A stretch of 10,837 nucleotides of DNA from Muribaculaceae bacterium. Its GTDB lineage: Bacteria > Bacteroidota > Bacteroidia > Bacteroidales > Muribaculaceae. Positions 1-6,915 of the stretch are shown here, piece after piece (position 1 is the first letter of the stretch; each line of letters begins with the position of its first letter). The stretch spans positions 1 through 10,837 of the forward strand of contig VSPE01000057.1 of assembly GCA_009775225.1 (NCBI GenBank), written 5' to 3'. The position numbers and the translations under genes are program-made. The notes beneath the pieces are model-generated. The model did not search any database and had not been told where the DNA came from. It saw only the letters and a list, made by a program, of their open reading frames with translations.

Positions 1-22
1 GCCTGAAAATCGCGTAACCAAC

Positions 23-2056
23 ATGAATACAGAGTTTAATAATTTCGCATTAACAGATTTTAAAAGACGCCAGTGTTTAGTAATGATTGTGCTTATATTT
101 TTGCCTTTTAAAATATTTGCGCAAACATATTCGGAGGTAAATGGATACGTATCAGACGAATCAATCCCTACCATTGACGGACTTCCAATTATTCGCACAA
201 TAGAAGGCGGCACTCTCTTAAAAGTTAGTTATAGTGAAGATTGCACCTATGAAATGCAAGGCGCATTCAATTATGCCTGTAGAATTCTAGAAGAAGCCCT
301 GCCGTCAAGTTTACCCATTACCATTAGTGTAGGTTTAGGAACTTTCAGAGGTGCTGACAACAAACAACTATCTAAAGTTGATGTGCTCCAAGAAGAAGCA
401 TTCGGTCGCGACAACCCCGCTGAAATGGTGCTTATGACAAGGATAAAAAGAGTCCTATTAAAAGAACGAGAAGTAGAAAGCGATGTGACTTATCTAGATT
501 CCATTCCCAGTTGGGAGTTTCTTTCTAGCATAGAGACGCCAGATATCAGAATTACCTATAATAAATCCTATCTAAACGAATTTTCATTTTCTTTAGATGA
601 AAATAGTGTCGGAGAAGATTTTTACGACTTTGTTTCTCTCGCACTACGAGACTTAGTCCGTGGCTTTGGCTATTATAGCACTATTCTTAAAAATCCAAAT
701 GAGGATGCTCTTTGGTTAAGAACAGCATATGCAAATCCATTTGAGAAAGCAATTTTAAATGCTATCGGAAGTGATGATTTAAATGAACAATTTAGTATTG
801 CAACCCAAGGAGAGTTACGATTAAGTTCATCTCTTATTTTATATGCGCCTACAACTTGGCAAAATGGTATTTCTCTCAATTATTTTATTCCAACCGAAAA
901 TCGTTTATCACAAATACTCTCTACCGAATTTGGGAAAGGCACCATTAGGCGAAATGTCACTGAATTAAACATTGGGCAATTATTAAATTGGAAATGGGAT
1001 TTAATAGTTGGTTCTAGTACGCCATCACTGACTTCAGACGGCTCCAATAATGTTAAAGTTCCGTTTAATGGCAGTATTTCGATTTCCCAAAATACCACTT
1101 ATAATTTAGAAAATACCGATACCTCAAATAATTCAGACATACGTAAAATAGTATCTAGAACTCCTTCTGTGCGCAACGCGGCTGGCGATGACTACGAGCA
1201 TATCGTAGCATATTGTGACAGCTTACACCCATTTTGGCACAACCAAGGAGGGCATGGAGGTGAAGGAATTACAGTTTCATTATTACGAAAGAATGGATTA
1301 TGGGATGTTGTATACGATGCTAATGGTTTCTTAACACCAATCGCCCTTAACATGTCAGATTGGGTTTTAAATTTCTCCGCCGAAGAATATGCTCGCACTT
1401 GCGATGGCTATTTAAGAGGACGAGTAACTACATCTACTCGCAAAGGACGTACCTACTCTTATAAGTCCACTTACTTTGTAATTGACTACTTACCTCAAAA
1501 AATCGAATTAGAATTAGCCCCAGAAGTAAGCACAAATCGCTCGTTAGCAGCATCGGCATCATTAGAGACACATGACATACGTATTAATTTTAAAAATTTA
1601 GAAGGCTGTGACCGGCTCGTCATTCAAAAGTTAGAAGAAGGACAAAGAATTGCCAGTAAGTATAATGTAACCGATTTTAAAAATGGTTATTTTGAAACAT
1701 CTGTAAAAAAGAACAAATGGACTAAGTTTACCGCCGTTGGTTACAATGATAATGGCTCAACAAAAAGCGATGAACTTATAATTCCTGCTATATCAGCAAC
1801 CATTTCTTCACAACAAGACAATTTAAATATTTCCATATCTAATAAAACAATAAAAGTTACAACCAACCTAAATGACGACACTCGTCAAGTCAAGTATTCT
1901 ATTCTTAGTCCTCAGATATCAGCAGATTATCCAGCCCAACAAGGAATTATAAACATAGGAGACAACATTGATATTGCTAGCTTATCACCTGGATTATATA
2001 TCGTAGTTTGCACAACTGAAACAGCATCTGAAACTCAAAAATTTTTAGTGCATTAA
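23..2056 (+). CDS. Secreted protein with degenerate metalloprotease-like domain and T9SS-type C-terminal sorting domain
   Basis: No named gene is recognised. Residues 1-34 form a signal peptide: basic KRR at 14-16, hydrophobic core at about 19-33, likely cleavage after FAQ (34). Residues 78-330 follow the order I know from secreted Bacteroidota zinc peptidases: an AFNYACRILEEAL helix, a PITISVGLG strand (99-106), PDIRITYN (173-180), then FVSLALRDLVRGFGY (203-217), where an active enzyme would have ALHELGHGLGF. A LILYAPTTWQNGISLNYF segment (271-288) follows, as does a final tryptophan-containing segment near 323-325. All three key positions are changed (H to R at 209, E to D at 210, H to R at 213), so catalysis is unlikely. 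Two beta-sandwich, fibronectin-like stretches cover about 460-590. Residues 600-677 end in SLSPGLYIVV and a KFLV tail, typical of T9SS type A sorting domains. Export and surface display or release is inferred; the ligand is unknown. The start is the first ATG, needed for the basic N-region. Base and codon use (TTA, ATA, AAT) differ sharply from all neighbours. The promoter is outside the window. Confidence 0.8.
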   Translation: MNTEFNNFALTDFKRRQCLVMIVLIFLPFKIFAQTYSEVNGYVSDESIPTIDGLPIIRTIEGGTLLKVSYSEDCTYEMQGAFNYACRILEEALPSSLPITISVGLGTFRGADNKQLSKVDVLQEEAFGRDNPAEMVLMTRIKRVLLKEREVESDVTYLDSIPSWEFLSSIETPDIRITYNKSYLNEFSFSLDENSVGEDFYDFVSLALRDLVRGFGYYSTILKNPNEDALWLRTAYANPFEKAILNAIGSDDLNEQFSIATQGELRLSSSLILYAPTTWQNGISLNYFIPTENRLSQILSTEFGKGTIRRNVTELNIGQLLNWKWDLIVGSSTPSLTSDGSNNVKVPFNGSISISQNTTYNLENTDTSNNSDIRKIVSRTPSVRNAAGDDYEHIVAYCDSLHPFWHNQGGHGGEGITVSLLRKNGLWDVVYDANGFLTPIALNMSDWVLNFSAEEYARTCDGYLRGRVTTSTRKGRTYSYKSTYFVIDYLPQKIELELAPEVSTNRSLAASASLETHDIRINFKNLEGCDRLVIQKLEEGQRIASKYNVTDFKNGYFETSVKKNKWTKFTAVGYNDNGSTKSDELIIPAISATISSQQDNLNISISNKTIKVTTNLNDDTRQVKYSILSPQISADYPAQQGIINIGDNIDIASLSPGLYIVVCTTETASETQKFLVH

Positions 2057-2079
2057 CACAAAACTTAATATCAACTAAT

Positions 2080-2106
2080 TTAATGGGGGCGTACAGCCCC
2101 CATTAA
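2080..2106 (+). terminator. Hairpin terminator after the secreted-protein gene
   Basis: There is a perfect 11-bp inverted repeat (TTAATGGGGGC and GCCCCCATTAA) around a 5-base loop, GTACA, starting 24 bases after the stop codon. The GC core next to the loop and the AT-rich base of the stem suit an intrinsic terminator. The following run (TTGTCATACTATCTTT) is only moderately T-rich. The stem is symmetrical and could also stop antisense transcription. Confidence 0.75.
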
Positions 2107-2171
2107 TTGTCATACTATCTTTACTTCGGTGTACCTAAACAAATACCGCTTCCTCCAAATCATTAAACACT

Positions 2172-2233
2172 ATTACACTGGAAAGTTCGAAAAAGTGTAA
2201 AAAATTACACAAAATCGAACTTTCCAGTGTAAT
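2172..2233. repeat. 62-bp concentric palindrome with four TTACAC hexamers
   Basis: The outer arms are 19-bp perfect inverted repeats (2172-2190 ATTACACTGGAAAGTTCGA; 2215-2233 its reverse complement). Inside, 2195-2200 GTGTAA and 2205-2210 TTACAC form a second 6-bp dyad with exactly the same centre (2202.5). AAAA spacers lie at 2191-2194, 2201-2204 and 2211-2214. TTACAC thus occurs four times in alternating orientation, at 2173, 2195, 2205 and 2227, with steps of 22, 10 and 22 bases, close to whole helical turns. A-tracts centred near 2192, 2201.5 and 2212.5 are also about one turn apart and may bend the DNA. A single strand could fold as one long hairpin or as two smaller ones. A multi-site operator, a REP-like or MITE-like element and a recombination site are all possible. 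No flanking target duplication is evident. It lacks a T-run after the stem, so it is not a normal intrinsic terminator. Confidence 0.85.
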
Positions 2234-2281
2234 CCGAAAACAATCTATGCCTATTTCCACTACCACATCATAGTCGGATTA
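2230..2281. repeat. Bulged inverted repeat beside the palindrome
   Basis: TAATCCGA (2230-2237) is complementary to TCGGATTA (2274-2281). CTATG (2245-2249) is complementary to CATAG (2269-2273). The right arm is continuous for 13 bases, while the left arm is broken by a 7-base bulge (AAACAAT). The terminal loop is 19 bases. The first four bases overlap the right arm of the concentric palindrome, so the two structures cannot fully form together on one strand. The role is unknown, and chance is possible in AT-rich DNA. Confidence 0.45.
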
Positions 2282-2308
2282 TAAAAAACTGCGCGAACGG
2301 CATTATTA

Positions 2309-2340
2309 TTTGCTTTTGAAGTTTTTTCTATATAATTTTG
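2309..2340 (+). promoter_or_regulatory. Bacteroidota sigma-70-type promoter for the DUF4254-GT9-ruvB-uvrC genes
   Basis: TTTG at 2309-2312 and TAATTTTG at 2333-2340 match the Bacteroidota -33 (TTTG) and -7 (TAnnTTTG) elements, with a 20-base spacer inside the usual 19-21 range. Transcription should begin near 2346, giving a leader of about 28 bases before ATG 2374. The leader has no Shine-Dalgarno sequence, which is normal in this phylum. A weak 5-bp stem (AACTC 2353-2357, GAGTT 2369-2373) ends directly at the start codon. Confidence 0.7.
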
Positions 2341-2373
2341 TAAAACACAAAAAACTCAAAGCCCGTAAGAGTT

Positions 2374-2982
2374 ATGAAATTCGCAGAAAAGAGTTATAAG
2401 ATTTTCGAGCAGAGTGTTGCCGACTATCATATTGACGACGATGTAGACGCCGCCACACGCCAGCCCTATGCCCCTGAGAGCATCGAGGGCGTTCTATATG
2501 CAAAAAACCGTATCGACGCCGTTCAATGGCACCTCGAAGACATAATCCGTGACCCCGAAATCGACCCCGTGGCAGCGCTCGCCCTCAAGCGCCGCATCGA
2601 CAAGTCGAATCAAGACCGCACCGACATGGTGGAGGAGCTTGACTCCTACTTCCGCACAGTATACGCCGACGTGAAAGTACTCCCCGACGCCACTATCAAC
2701 ACCGAAAGCCCGGCATGGGCTCTCGACCGTCTGTCGATACTCGCGCTCAAAATCTACCACATGGCAGCCGAAGTAGCCCGCCCCGACGCATCGGCCGAGC
2801 ATAAAGCCAAGTGCGGTGCCAAACTCGCCGTACTCGAAGAACAACGCGCCGACCTCATCTCGGCTATCGACGCCCTCCTCGACGACATCGCGGCAGGACG
2901 CAAGTACATGAAGGTGTACCGCCAGATGAAGATGTATAACGACGCCGACACCAACCCGGTGCTCTATGCCGCAAAACAATAA
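2374..2982 (+). CDS. DUF4254 family protein
   Basis: This 202-residue, mostly helical, charged cytoplasmic protein has no signal peptide or membrane segment. I assign DUF4254 from the conserved core: QWHLEDIIRD (51-60), KRRIDKSNQDRTDMVEELD (72-90), then ESPAWALDRLSILALKIYHM (111-130), followed by a long helix at about 143-175. The biochemical function of this Bacteroidota family is not established to my knowledge. It commonly sits directly before a family 9 glycosyltransferase gene. Here the two overlap by 17 bases in different frames, so translational coupling is likely and a joint role in envelope glycan synthesis is a fair inference. The ATG follows a strong promoter by about 28 bases. It is the first gene of the GC-rich block. 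Confidence 0.88.
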   Translation: MKFAEKSYKIFEQSVADYHIDDDVDAATRQPYAPESIEGVLYAKNRIDAVQWHLEDIIRDPEIDPVAALALKRRIDKSNQDRTDMVEELDSYFRTVYADVKVLPDATINTESPAWALDRLSILALKIYHMAAEVARPDASAEHKAKCGAKLAVLEEQRADLISAIDALLDDIAAGRKYMKVYRQMKMYNDADTNPVLYAAKQ

Positions 2983-4045
2983 TCCGAAAGGCATCCGCAC
3001 AGCTCTCCTGAGCCGCTTTTCGGCCTTTGGCGATGTCGCCATGACCGTCCCGGTGATTTACAGCGCGTGCCGCTGCTACCCCGATGTGCGCTTTGTGCTC
3101 GTTACGCGCCCTTCGATGATTTCGATATTCGTCAACGCGCCCGACAACCTCGTGCTCGTGGGCGCCGACGTAAAGGGCGAATACGACGGCGTGGCAGGTA
3201 TGAGGCGTCTTGCATCGCGGCTGTATGCCGACTATCGCCCCGACATATTCATCGACCTGCACAATGTACTGCGCACCAAGATACTGGCTGCGTTTCTGCG
3301 TCTGAAAGGCGTGCCCGGAGTACAGATTTTCAAGCCACGCGCCAAGCGACGCGCCCTCACCCGCCGGAACAACAAGGTGATGCTGCCGCTAATTTCGCAG
3401 CGGGCACGCTACCGCGAGGCCTTCTTCAAGGCCGGGCTGCCGCTGGTGGAGAAATTCGACGGTCTCTTCCAAGGGCACGCAACAGCTCCCGACGAGTGCT
3501 ATGCGGCAATCACCACTCCTAAGCCCGCCGGACAGAAGTGGATAGGGATTGCCCCCTTCGCAGCTCACAACGGCAAGGTATATCCCGTGGAGCTTATGGA
3601 GAAAGTGGTGGCCCGCTTCCAGAGCGACGCCGACACAGGCCGCGACCTTCGGATATTCCTTTTCGGAGGAGGAAGCCGCGAGCAGGCCATTCTCGACGGC
3701 TGGGCCGACCGCTATAGCGCCGCCACCAACCTTGCCGGCAAACGATATGGCTTCAAGATAGAGCTTGCCCTTCTGAACCACCTCGACGTGATGCTGAGCA
3801 TGGACTCCGCCAACATGCACCTGAGCGCTATCGCAGGCACTCCTACAGTGAGCATCTGGGGGGCGACTCACCCCTACTGCGGCTTCAAGGGCTGGCGCCA
3901 GAGCGACTCCGATATGCTGCAGGTGCCTCTGCCATGCCGCCCCTGCTCGGTATTCGGCGACAAGCCATGCTTCCGCGGCGACCTGCAGTGCCTCAACGGC
4001 ATAAGGCCCGACGCGGTGTACGAAAAGATGTGCGAGCATTTATAA
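2966..4045 (+). CDS. Glycosyltransferase family 9 (heptosyltransferase-like) protein
   Basis: The 359-residue protein matches the GT9/ADP-heptose:LPS heptosyltransferase fold, with two Rossmann-like halves. Visible landmarks are the N-terminal glycine loop LLSRFSAFGDVAMTVPV (14-30) with Asp23, IFIDLHN (94-100), the start of the C-terminal half KWIGIAPFAAHNGKVYP (191-207), FLFGGG (231-236), and the donor-site region MLSMDSANMHLSAIAGTPTVSIWGATHP (276-303). A cysteine group at 324, 327, 335 and 342 (CxxC-x7-C-x6-C) near the C terminus resembles that of many GT9 enzymes. It probably acts at the inner face of the inner membrane, moving a nucleotide-activated sugar to a lipid-linked acceptor such as LPS core. 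Donor and acceptor cannot be told from sequence. It starts inside the DUF4254 gene; the next in-frame Met (26) would remove the glycine loop, so ATG 2966 is preferred. Confidence 0.9.
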   Translation: MPQNNNPKGIRTALLSRFSAFGDVAMTVPVIYSACRCYPDVRFVLVTRPSMISIFVNAPDNLVLVGADVKGEYDGVAGMRRLASRLYADYRPDIFIDLHNVLRTKILAAFLRLKGVPGVQIFKPRAKRRALTRRNNKVMLPLISQRARYREAFFKAGLPLVEKFDGLFQGHATAPDECYAAITTPKPAGQKWIGIAPFAAHNGKVYPVELMEKVVARFQSDADTGRDLRIFLFGGGSREQAILDGWADRYSAATNLAGKRYGFKIELALLNHLDVMLSMDSANMHLSAIAGTPTVSIWGATHPYCGFKGWRQSDSDMLQVPLPCRPCSVFGDKPCFRGDLQCLNGIRPDAVYEKMCEHL

Positions 4046-4060
4046 TTCTTAACTTTCACC

Positions 4061-4070
4061 AAGGAATTTG
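4061..4070 (+). promoter_or_regulatory. Shine-Dalgarno-like AAGGA and TTG start of ruvB
   Basis: AAGGA (4061-4065) lies two bases before TTG 4068-4070. An in-frame TAA at 4050-4052 closes the frame upstream. There is no ATG or GTG between it and the conserved RuvB region, so TTG is the only usable start. The predicted N terminus MEEDFDIR agrees with the MEE-F-IR beginning I recall for Bacteroidota RuvB. The spacing is shorter than the usual 5-9 bases. Confidence 0.65.
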
Positions 4071-5087
4071 GAAGAAGATTTCGACATACGCCAACAGGCC
4101 GGCGCATCCGAAGCCGACTTTGAGAAAGCGCTCCGCCCGGGGCGCTTTGAGTCGTTCAACGGCCAGGAAAAGATCATAGAGAACCTCCGCGTATTCGTAA
4201 AGGCAGCCACGCTGCGTTCCGAAGCGCTCGACCACCTGCTTCTGTTCGGCCCTCCGGGCCTCGGCAAGACAACACTCGCCGGCATAATTGCCAACGAGCT
4301 TGGAGTGAACCTAAAAGTGACATCCGGCCCTGTGCTCGACAAGCCCGGCGACCTCGCGGGCATACTCACCTCGCTGGAAGAGAACGACGTGCTCTTCATC
4401 GATGAAATACATCGTCTCAGCCCCGTGGTGGAGGAATACCTCTACTCGGCAATGGAGGACTACCGCATCGACATCATGATAGACAAAGGCCCCGGAGCAC
4501 GGTCGGTGCAGCTCTCTCTCAACCCCTTCACGCTCGTCGGCGCCACCACCCGCAGCGGCCTGCTCACCTCGCCTCTGCGCGCGCGTTTCGGCATAAAATG
4601 TCATCTCGAGTACTACGACCACGAAGTCCTCAAGCGCATCATCCTGCGCTCGGCAGCCCTTATGCGGGTGCCTTGCACCACCGAGGCCGCAGCCGAGATT
4701 GCCATGCGCAGCCGCGGCACCCCGCGTATCGCCAACGCCCTTCTGCGGCGCGTGCGCGACTTCGCACAGGTGAAAGGCTCGGGCGAAATAGACCTCGCCA
4801 TATCACGCTATGCGCTCGAGGCTCTGAACATCGACCGCTACGGACTCGACGAAATCGACAACAAAATCCTCGGGACTATCATACGTAAGTTCAAGGGAGG
4901 CCCTGTGGGACTCGTCACCATTGCCACCGCCCTCGGCGAAGACCCCGGCACCATCGAGGAGGTTTACGAACCATATCTAATCAAAGAAGGTTTTATAAAG
5001 CGAACACCGCGCGGCCGCGAAGTAACCACGCTCGCCTACGAACACCTCGGCGAGAACCGTGTGGACGATTTCGGCCTCTTCGGATAG
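4068..5087 (+). CDS. ruvB: Holliday junction branch migration ATPase RuvB
   Basis: RuvB forms hexameric rings that, with RuvA, pump DNA through Holliday junctions during recombinational repair. The 339-residue length is normal. The AAA+ motifs are complete: Walker A GPPGLGKTT (61-69), the SGPVLDKPGDLAGILT region (86-101), Walker B LFIDEIH (109-115), sensor 1 VGATTRSG (157-164), the arginine-finger region PLRARFG (169-175) and sensor 2 RGTPRIANALLRR. The C-terminal winged helix follows, with GLDEIDNKIL, FKGGPVGL, the GTIEEVYEPYLI stretch and RTPRGR. The start is a TTG, 22 bases after the glycosyltransferase stop. The gene probably shares the promoter at 2309 and is followed 10 bases later by uvrC. 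ruvA and ruvC are not in the window. Composition matches its neighbours and no inactivating change is seen. Confidence 0.98.
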   Translation: MEEDFDIRQQAGASEADFEKALRPGRFESFNGQEKIIENLRVFVKAATLRSEALDHLLLFGPPGLGKTTLAGIIANELGVNLKVTSGPVLDKPGDLAGILTSLEENDVLFIDEIHRLSPVVEEYLYSAMEDYRIDIMIDKGPGARSVQLSLNPFTLVGATTRSGLLTSPLRARFGIKCHLEYYDHEVLKRIILRSAALMRVPCTTEAAAEIAMRSRGTPRIANALLRRVRDFAQVKGSGEIDLAISRYALEALNIDRYGLDEIDNKILGTIIRKFKGGPVGLVTIATALGEDPGTIEEVYEPYLIKEGFIKRTPRGREVTTLAYEHLGENRVDDFGLFG

Positions 5088-5097
5088 ACACCCTCAC

Positions 5098-6915
5098 ATG
5101 GCACGCCACGAAAAATCGCCCGAACTGAAAGAGAAAATCTCTATCCTTCCCGACACTCCCGGAGTTTACATGTACTTCGATGCGGCGGGAACGGTGATTT
5201 ACGTAGGCAAGGCCAAAAACCTCAAAAGGCGCGTATCGTCGTACTTCAACCGCACCCACGACAACCTCCGCACCAACCTTCTAGTACGCAACATCGCGGA
5301 TATGAAGTATATCGTGGTACCCACCGAGCAGGACGCCCTCAACCTCGAGAACGCCATGATAAAGGAGTACAAACCACGCTACAACGTACTCCTCAAGGAC
5401 GACAAATCGTACCCATGGATAGTGGTCACCAACGAGATGTACCCCCGCGTATTCCTCACCCGCCAGCACATACGCGACGGCTCCAAGTACTACGGCCCCT
5501 ACACCAACACTTCGGTGGCACGCACCGTGCTCGACCTCATCGGCGAGCTGTATCCCGTGCGCACCTGCCGCATACCTATCACCCCCGAGTACATAAGCAA
5601 AGGGCGCGGACGGCACTGCCTGCAATACCACATACGCAAGTGCCGCGGATGCTGCACCGGCGAAATCGACGAAAAGACCTACAGCATATACATCGACCGT
5701 ATCAGGCAGATACTCAGAGGCGAGGCACAGGAGCTGATGACGTATCTCCGCGGCGAGATGGAGCGGCTGGCTTCGGAGCTGCGCTTCGAGGAGGCACAGG
5801 AACTGAAACAGTCGTACCGGCTGCTCGAAAACTACCGCAGCAAGAGTGTGATTGTAAGCCAGACAGTGGGCGACGTGGACGTGTTCGGCTTCGACGACGA
5901 CGGCAGCAACGACGTATATGTCAACTACATGCACGTGAGGCGCGGTGCCGTGGTACGAAGCGTCACGCTGCGATACAAGCGTTCGCTTGACGAATCGCGC
6001 GCCCAAATCCTGGGTTACGCCATGGAAGAGATACGCCAGAGCCTCGATGTGAAATACGACAAGATTATCGTGGCCGAGGCTCCAGAGATAGAGCTTGAAG
6101 GGGTGTCATTCACCATTCCGCGCCGCGGCGACAAAGCCAAACTGCTTGAAGTATCAGAGAAAAACGCCCGCCAGAACCGCGTGGACGACCTCAAGCATCT
6201 CGAGCGCCACAATCCCGAAGAGCGCACCTCGCGGCTGCTCGAACGCATCAAGGCCGACTTCCGCCTCAGCGAACAGCCACACCACATAGAGTGCTTCGAC
6301 AACTCGAACATACAGGGCACCAATCCCGTGGCATCGTGTGTGGTATTCCGCGACGGCAAGCCAGCCAAACGCGACTACCGCCACTTCAACATCAAGACCG
6401 TAGTCGGCCCCGACGATTTCGCCTCGATGAAGGAAGTGCTCACACGCCGCTACACACGGCTCATGCAGGAAGGTGAGGGACTGCCGCAACTAATCGTAGT
6501 CGACGGCGGCAAAGGGCAGCTCAGCGCCGCCGTGGAGGCCCTCGACGACATGGGTCTGCGCGGCAAAATAGCGGTGGTGGGCATCGCCAAACGCCTCGAA
6601 GAAATATACTTCCCGGGCGATAGCATACCGCTCTACATCGACAAAAATTCGGAAACACTGCGCGTGGTACAGCATCTGCGCGACGAGGCTCACCGCTTCG
6701 GCATCACACACCACCGCAACCGCCGCAGCAAGAGCGCCCTCGTAAGCGAGCTCGATGGCATAAAAGGCATAGGCCCGAAGACCTCCGAGGTACTGCTGAC
6801 ACACTTCAAGAGTGTGAAGCGCCTGCGCGAAGCCACCACCGACGAAATTGCCGCCGTAGTGGGCGCAGCAAAGGCCCGCGCGATAATTACCGGTCTCAGC
6901 GAAGAACAATCCTGA
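5098..6915 (+). CDS. uvrC: Excinuclease ABC subunit C (UvrC)
   Basis: UvrC makes both incisions in nucleotide excision repair after UvrA/UvrB mark a lesion. The 605-residue protein has every expected part. The GIY-YIG nuclease spans about 17-95: GVYMYF 22-27, IYVGKAKNLKRR 34-45, catalytic Glu84. A cysteine set at 157, 174, 182 and 186 aligns with the four reported to bind a 4Fe-4S cluster in E. coli UvrC. The UVR UvrB-contact helix pair lies near 205-240. The RNase H-like second nuclease has Asp401 (ECFDNSN), Asp469 (VVDGGKG) and His532 (DEAHRFG). Tandem helix-hairpin-helix motifs lie at about 545-600. ATG 5098 is preferred over an in-frame GTG at 5059, which would add 13 residues and overlap ruvB. 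No Shine-Dalgarno is visible. The 3' end overlaps the opposing peptidase gene by 20 bases. Confidence 0.98.
   Translation: MARHEKSPELKEKISILPDTPGVYMYFDAAGTVIYVGKAKNLKRRVSSYFNRTHDNLRTNLLVRNIADMKYIVVPTEQDALNLENAMIKEYKPRYNVLLKDDKSYPWIVVTNEMYPRVFLTRQHIRDGSKYYGPYTNTSVARTVLDLIGELYPVRTCRIPITPEYISKGRGRHCLQYHIRKCRGCCTGEIDEKTYSIYIDRIRQILRGEAQELMTYLRGEMERLASELRFEEAQELKQSYRLLENYRSKSVIVSQTVGDVDVFGFDDDGSNDVYVNYMHVRRGAVVRSVTLRYKRSLDESRAQILGYAMEEIRQSLDVKYDKIIVAEAPEIELEGVSFTIPRRGDKAKLLEVSEKNARQNRVDDLKHLERHNPEERTSRLLERIKADFRLSEQPHHIECFDNSNIQGTNPVASCVVFRDGKPAKRDYRHFNIKTVVGPDDFASMKEVLTRRYTRLMQEGEGLPQLIVVDGGKGQLSAAVEALDDMGLRGKIAVVGIAKRLEEIYFPGDSIPLYIDKNSETLRVVQHLRDEAHRFGITHHRNRRSKSALVSELDGIKGIGPKTSEVLLTHFKSVKRLREATTDEIAAVVGAAKARAIITGLSEEQS

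Larger units (their letters stand above)
2057..2373. other. AT-rich intergenic region with nested inverted repeats and a promoter
   Basis: This 317-base gap has no credible coding region. In order it holds the hairpin terminator (2080-2106), about 65 bases with no feature I recognise (2107-2171), a concentric palindrome (2172-2233), a second bulged inverted repeat sharing its last four bases (2230-2281), and a promoter (2309-2340) followed by a leader of about 30 bases to the ATG at 2374. The base composition resembles the gene to the left. The shift to GC-rich sequence comes at the start of the DUF4254 gene. A short RNA between 2107 and 2300 cannot be excluded, but I found no good promoter for one. 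Confidence 0.7.

Noticed and set aside
2172..2233. Concentric palindrome as a simple intrinsic terminator or a dif/attC site
   Set aside because: There is no T-run on either side of the stem, and gene 1 already has a terminator at 2080-2106. The arms do not resemble Xer dif half-sites that I know, nor the RYYYAAC/GTTRRRY ends of attC.
2368..2397. Direct repeat AAGAGTTAT at 2368-2376 and 2389-2397
   Set aside because: It is nine bases in two copies across a start codon, with no third copy and no known site. Chance is sufficient explanation.
2494..3042. 182-codon open frame on the minus strand opposite the DUF4254 gene
   Set aside because: The plus frame has a clear family match and a promoter. 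The antisense frame is a compositional shadow.
5059..5097. Upstream GTG start for uvrC
   Set aside because: It would overlap ruvB by 29 bases and add 13 residues not expected before the conserved N terminus. ATG 5098 fits the family better.
5281..6006. 241-codon open frame on the minus strand opposite uvrC
   Set aside because: uvrC motifs run through the same bases. The antisense product is low-complexity Val/Ala/His-rich with no domain.
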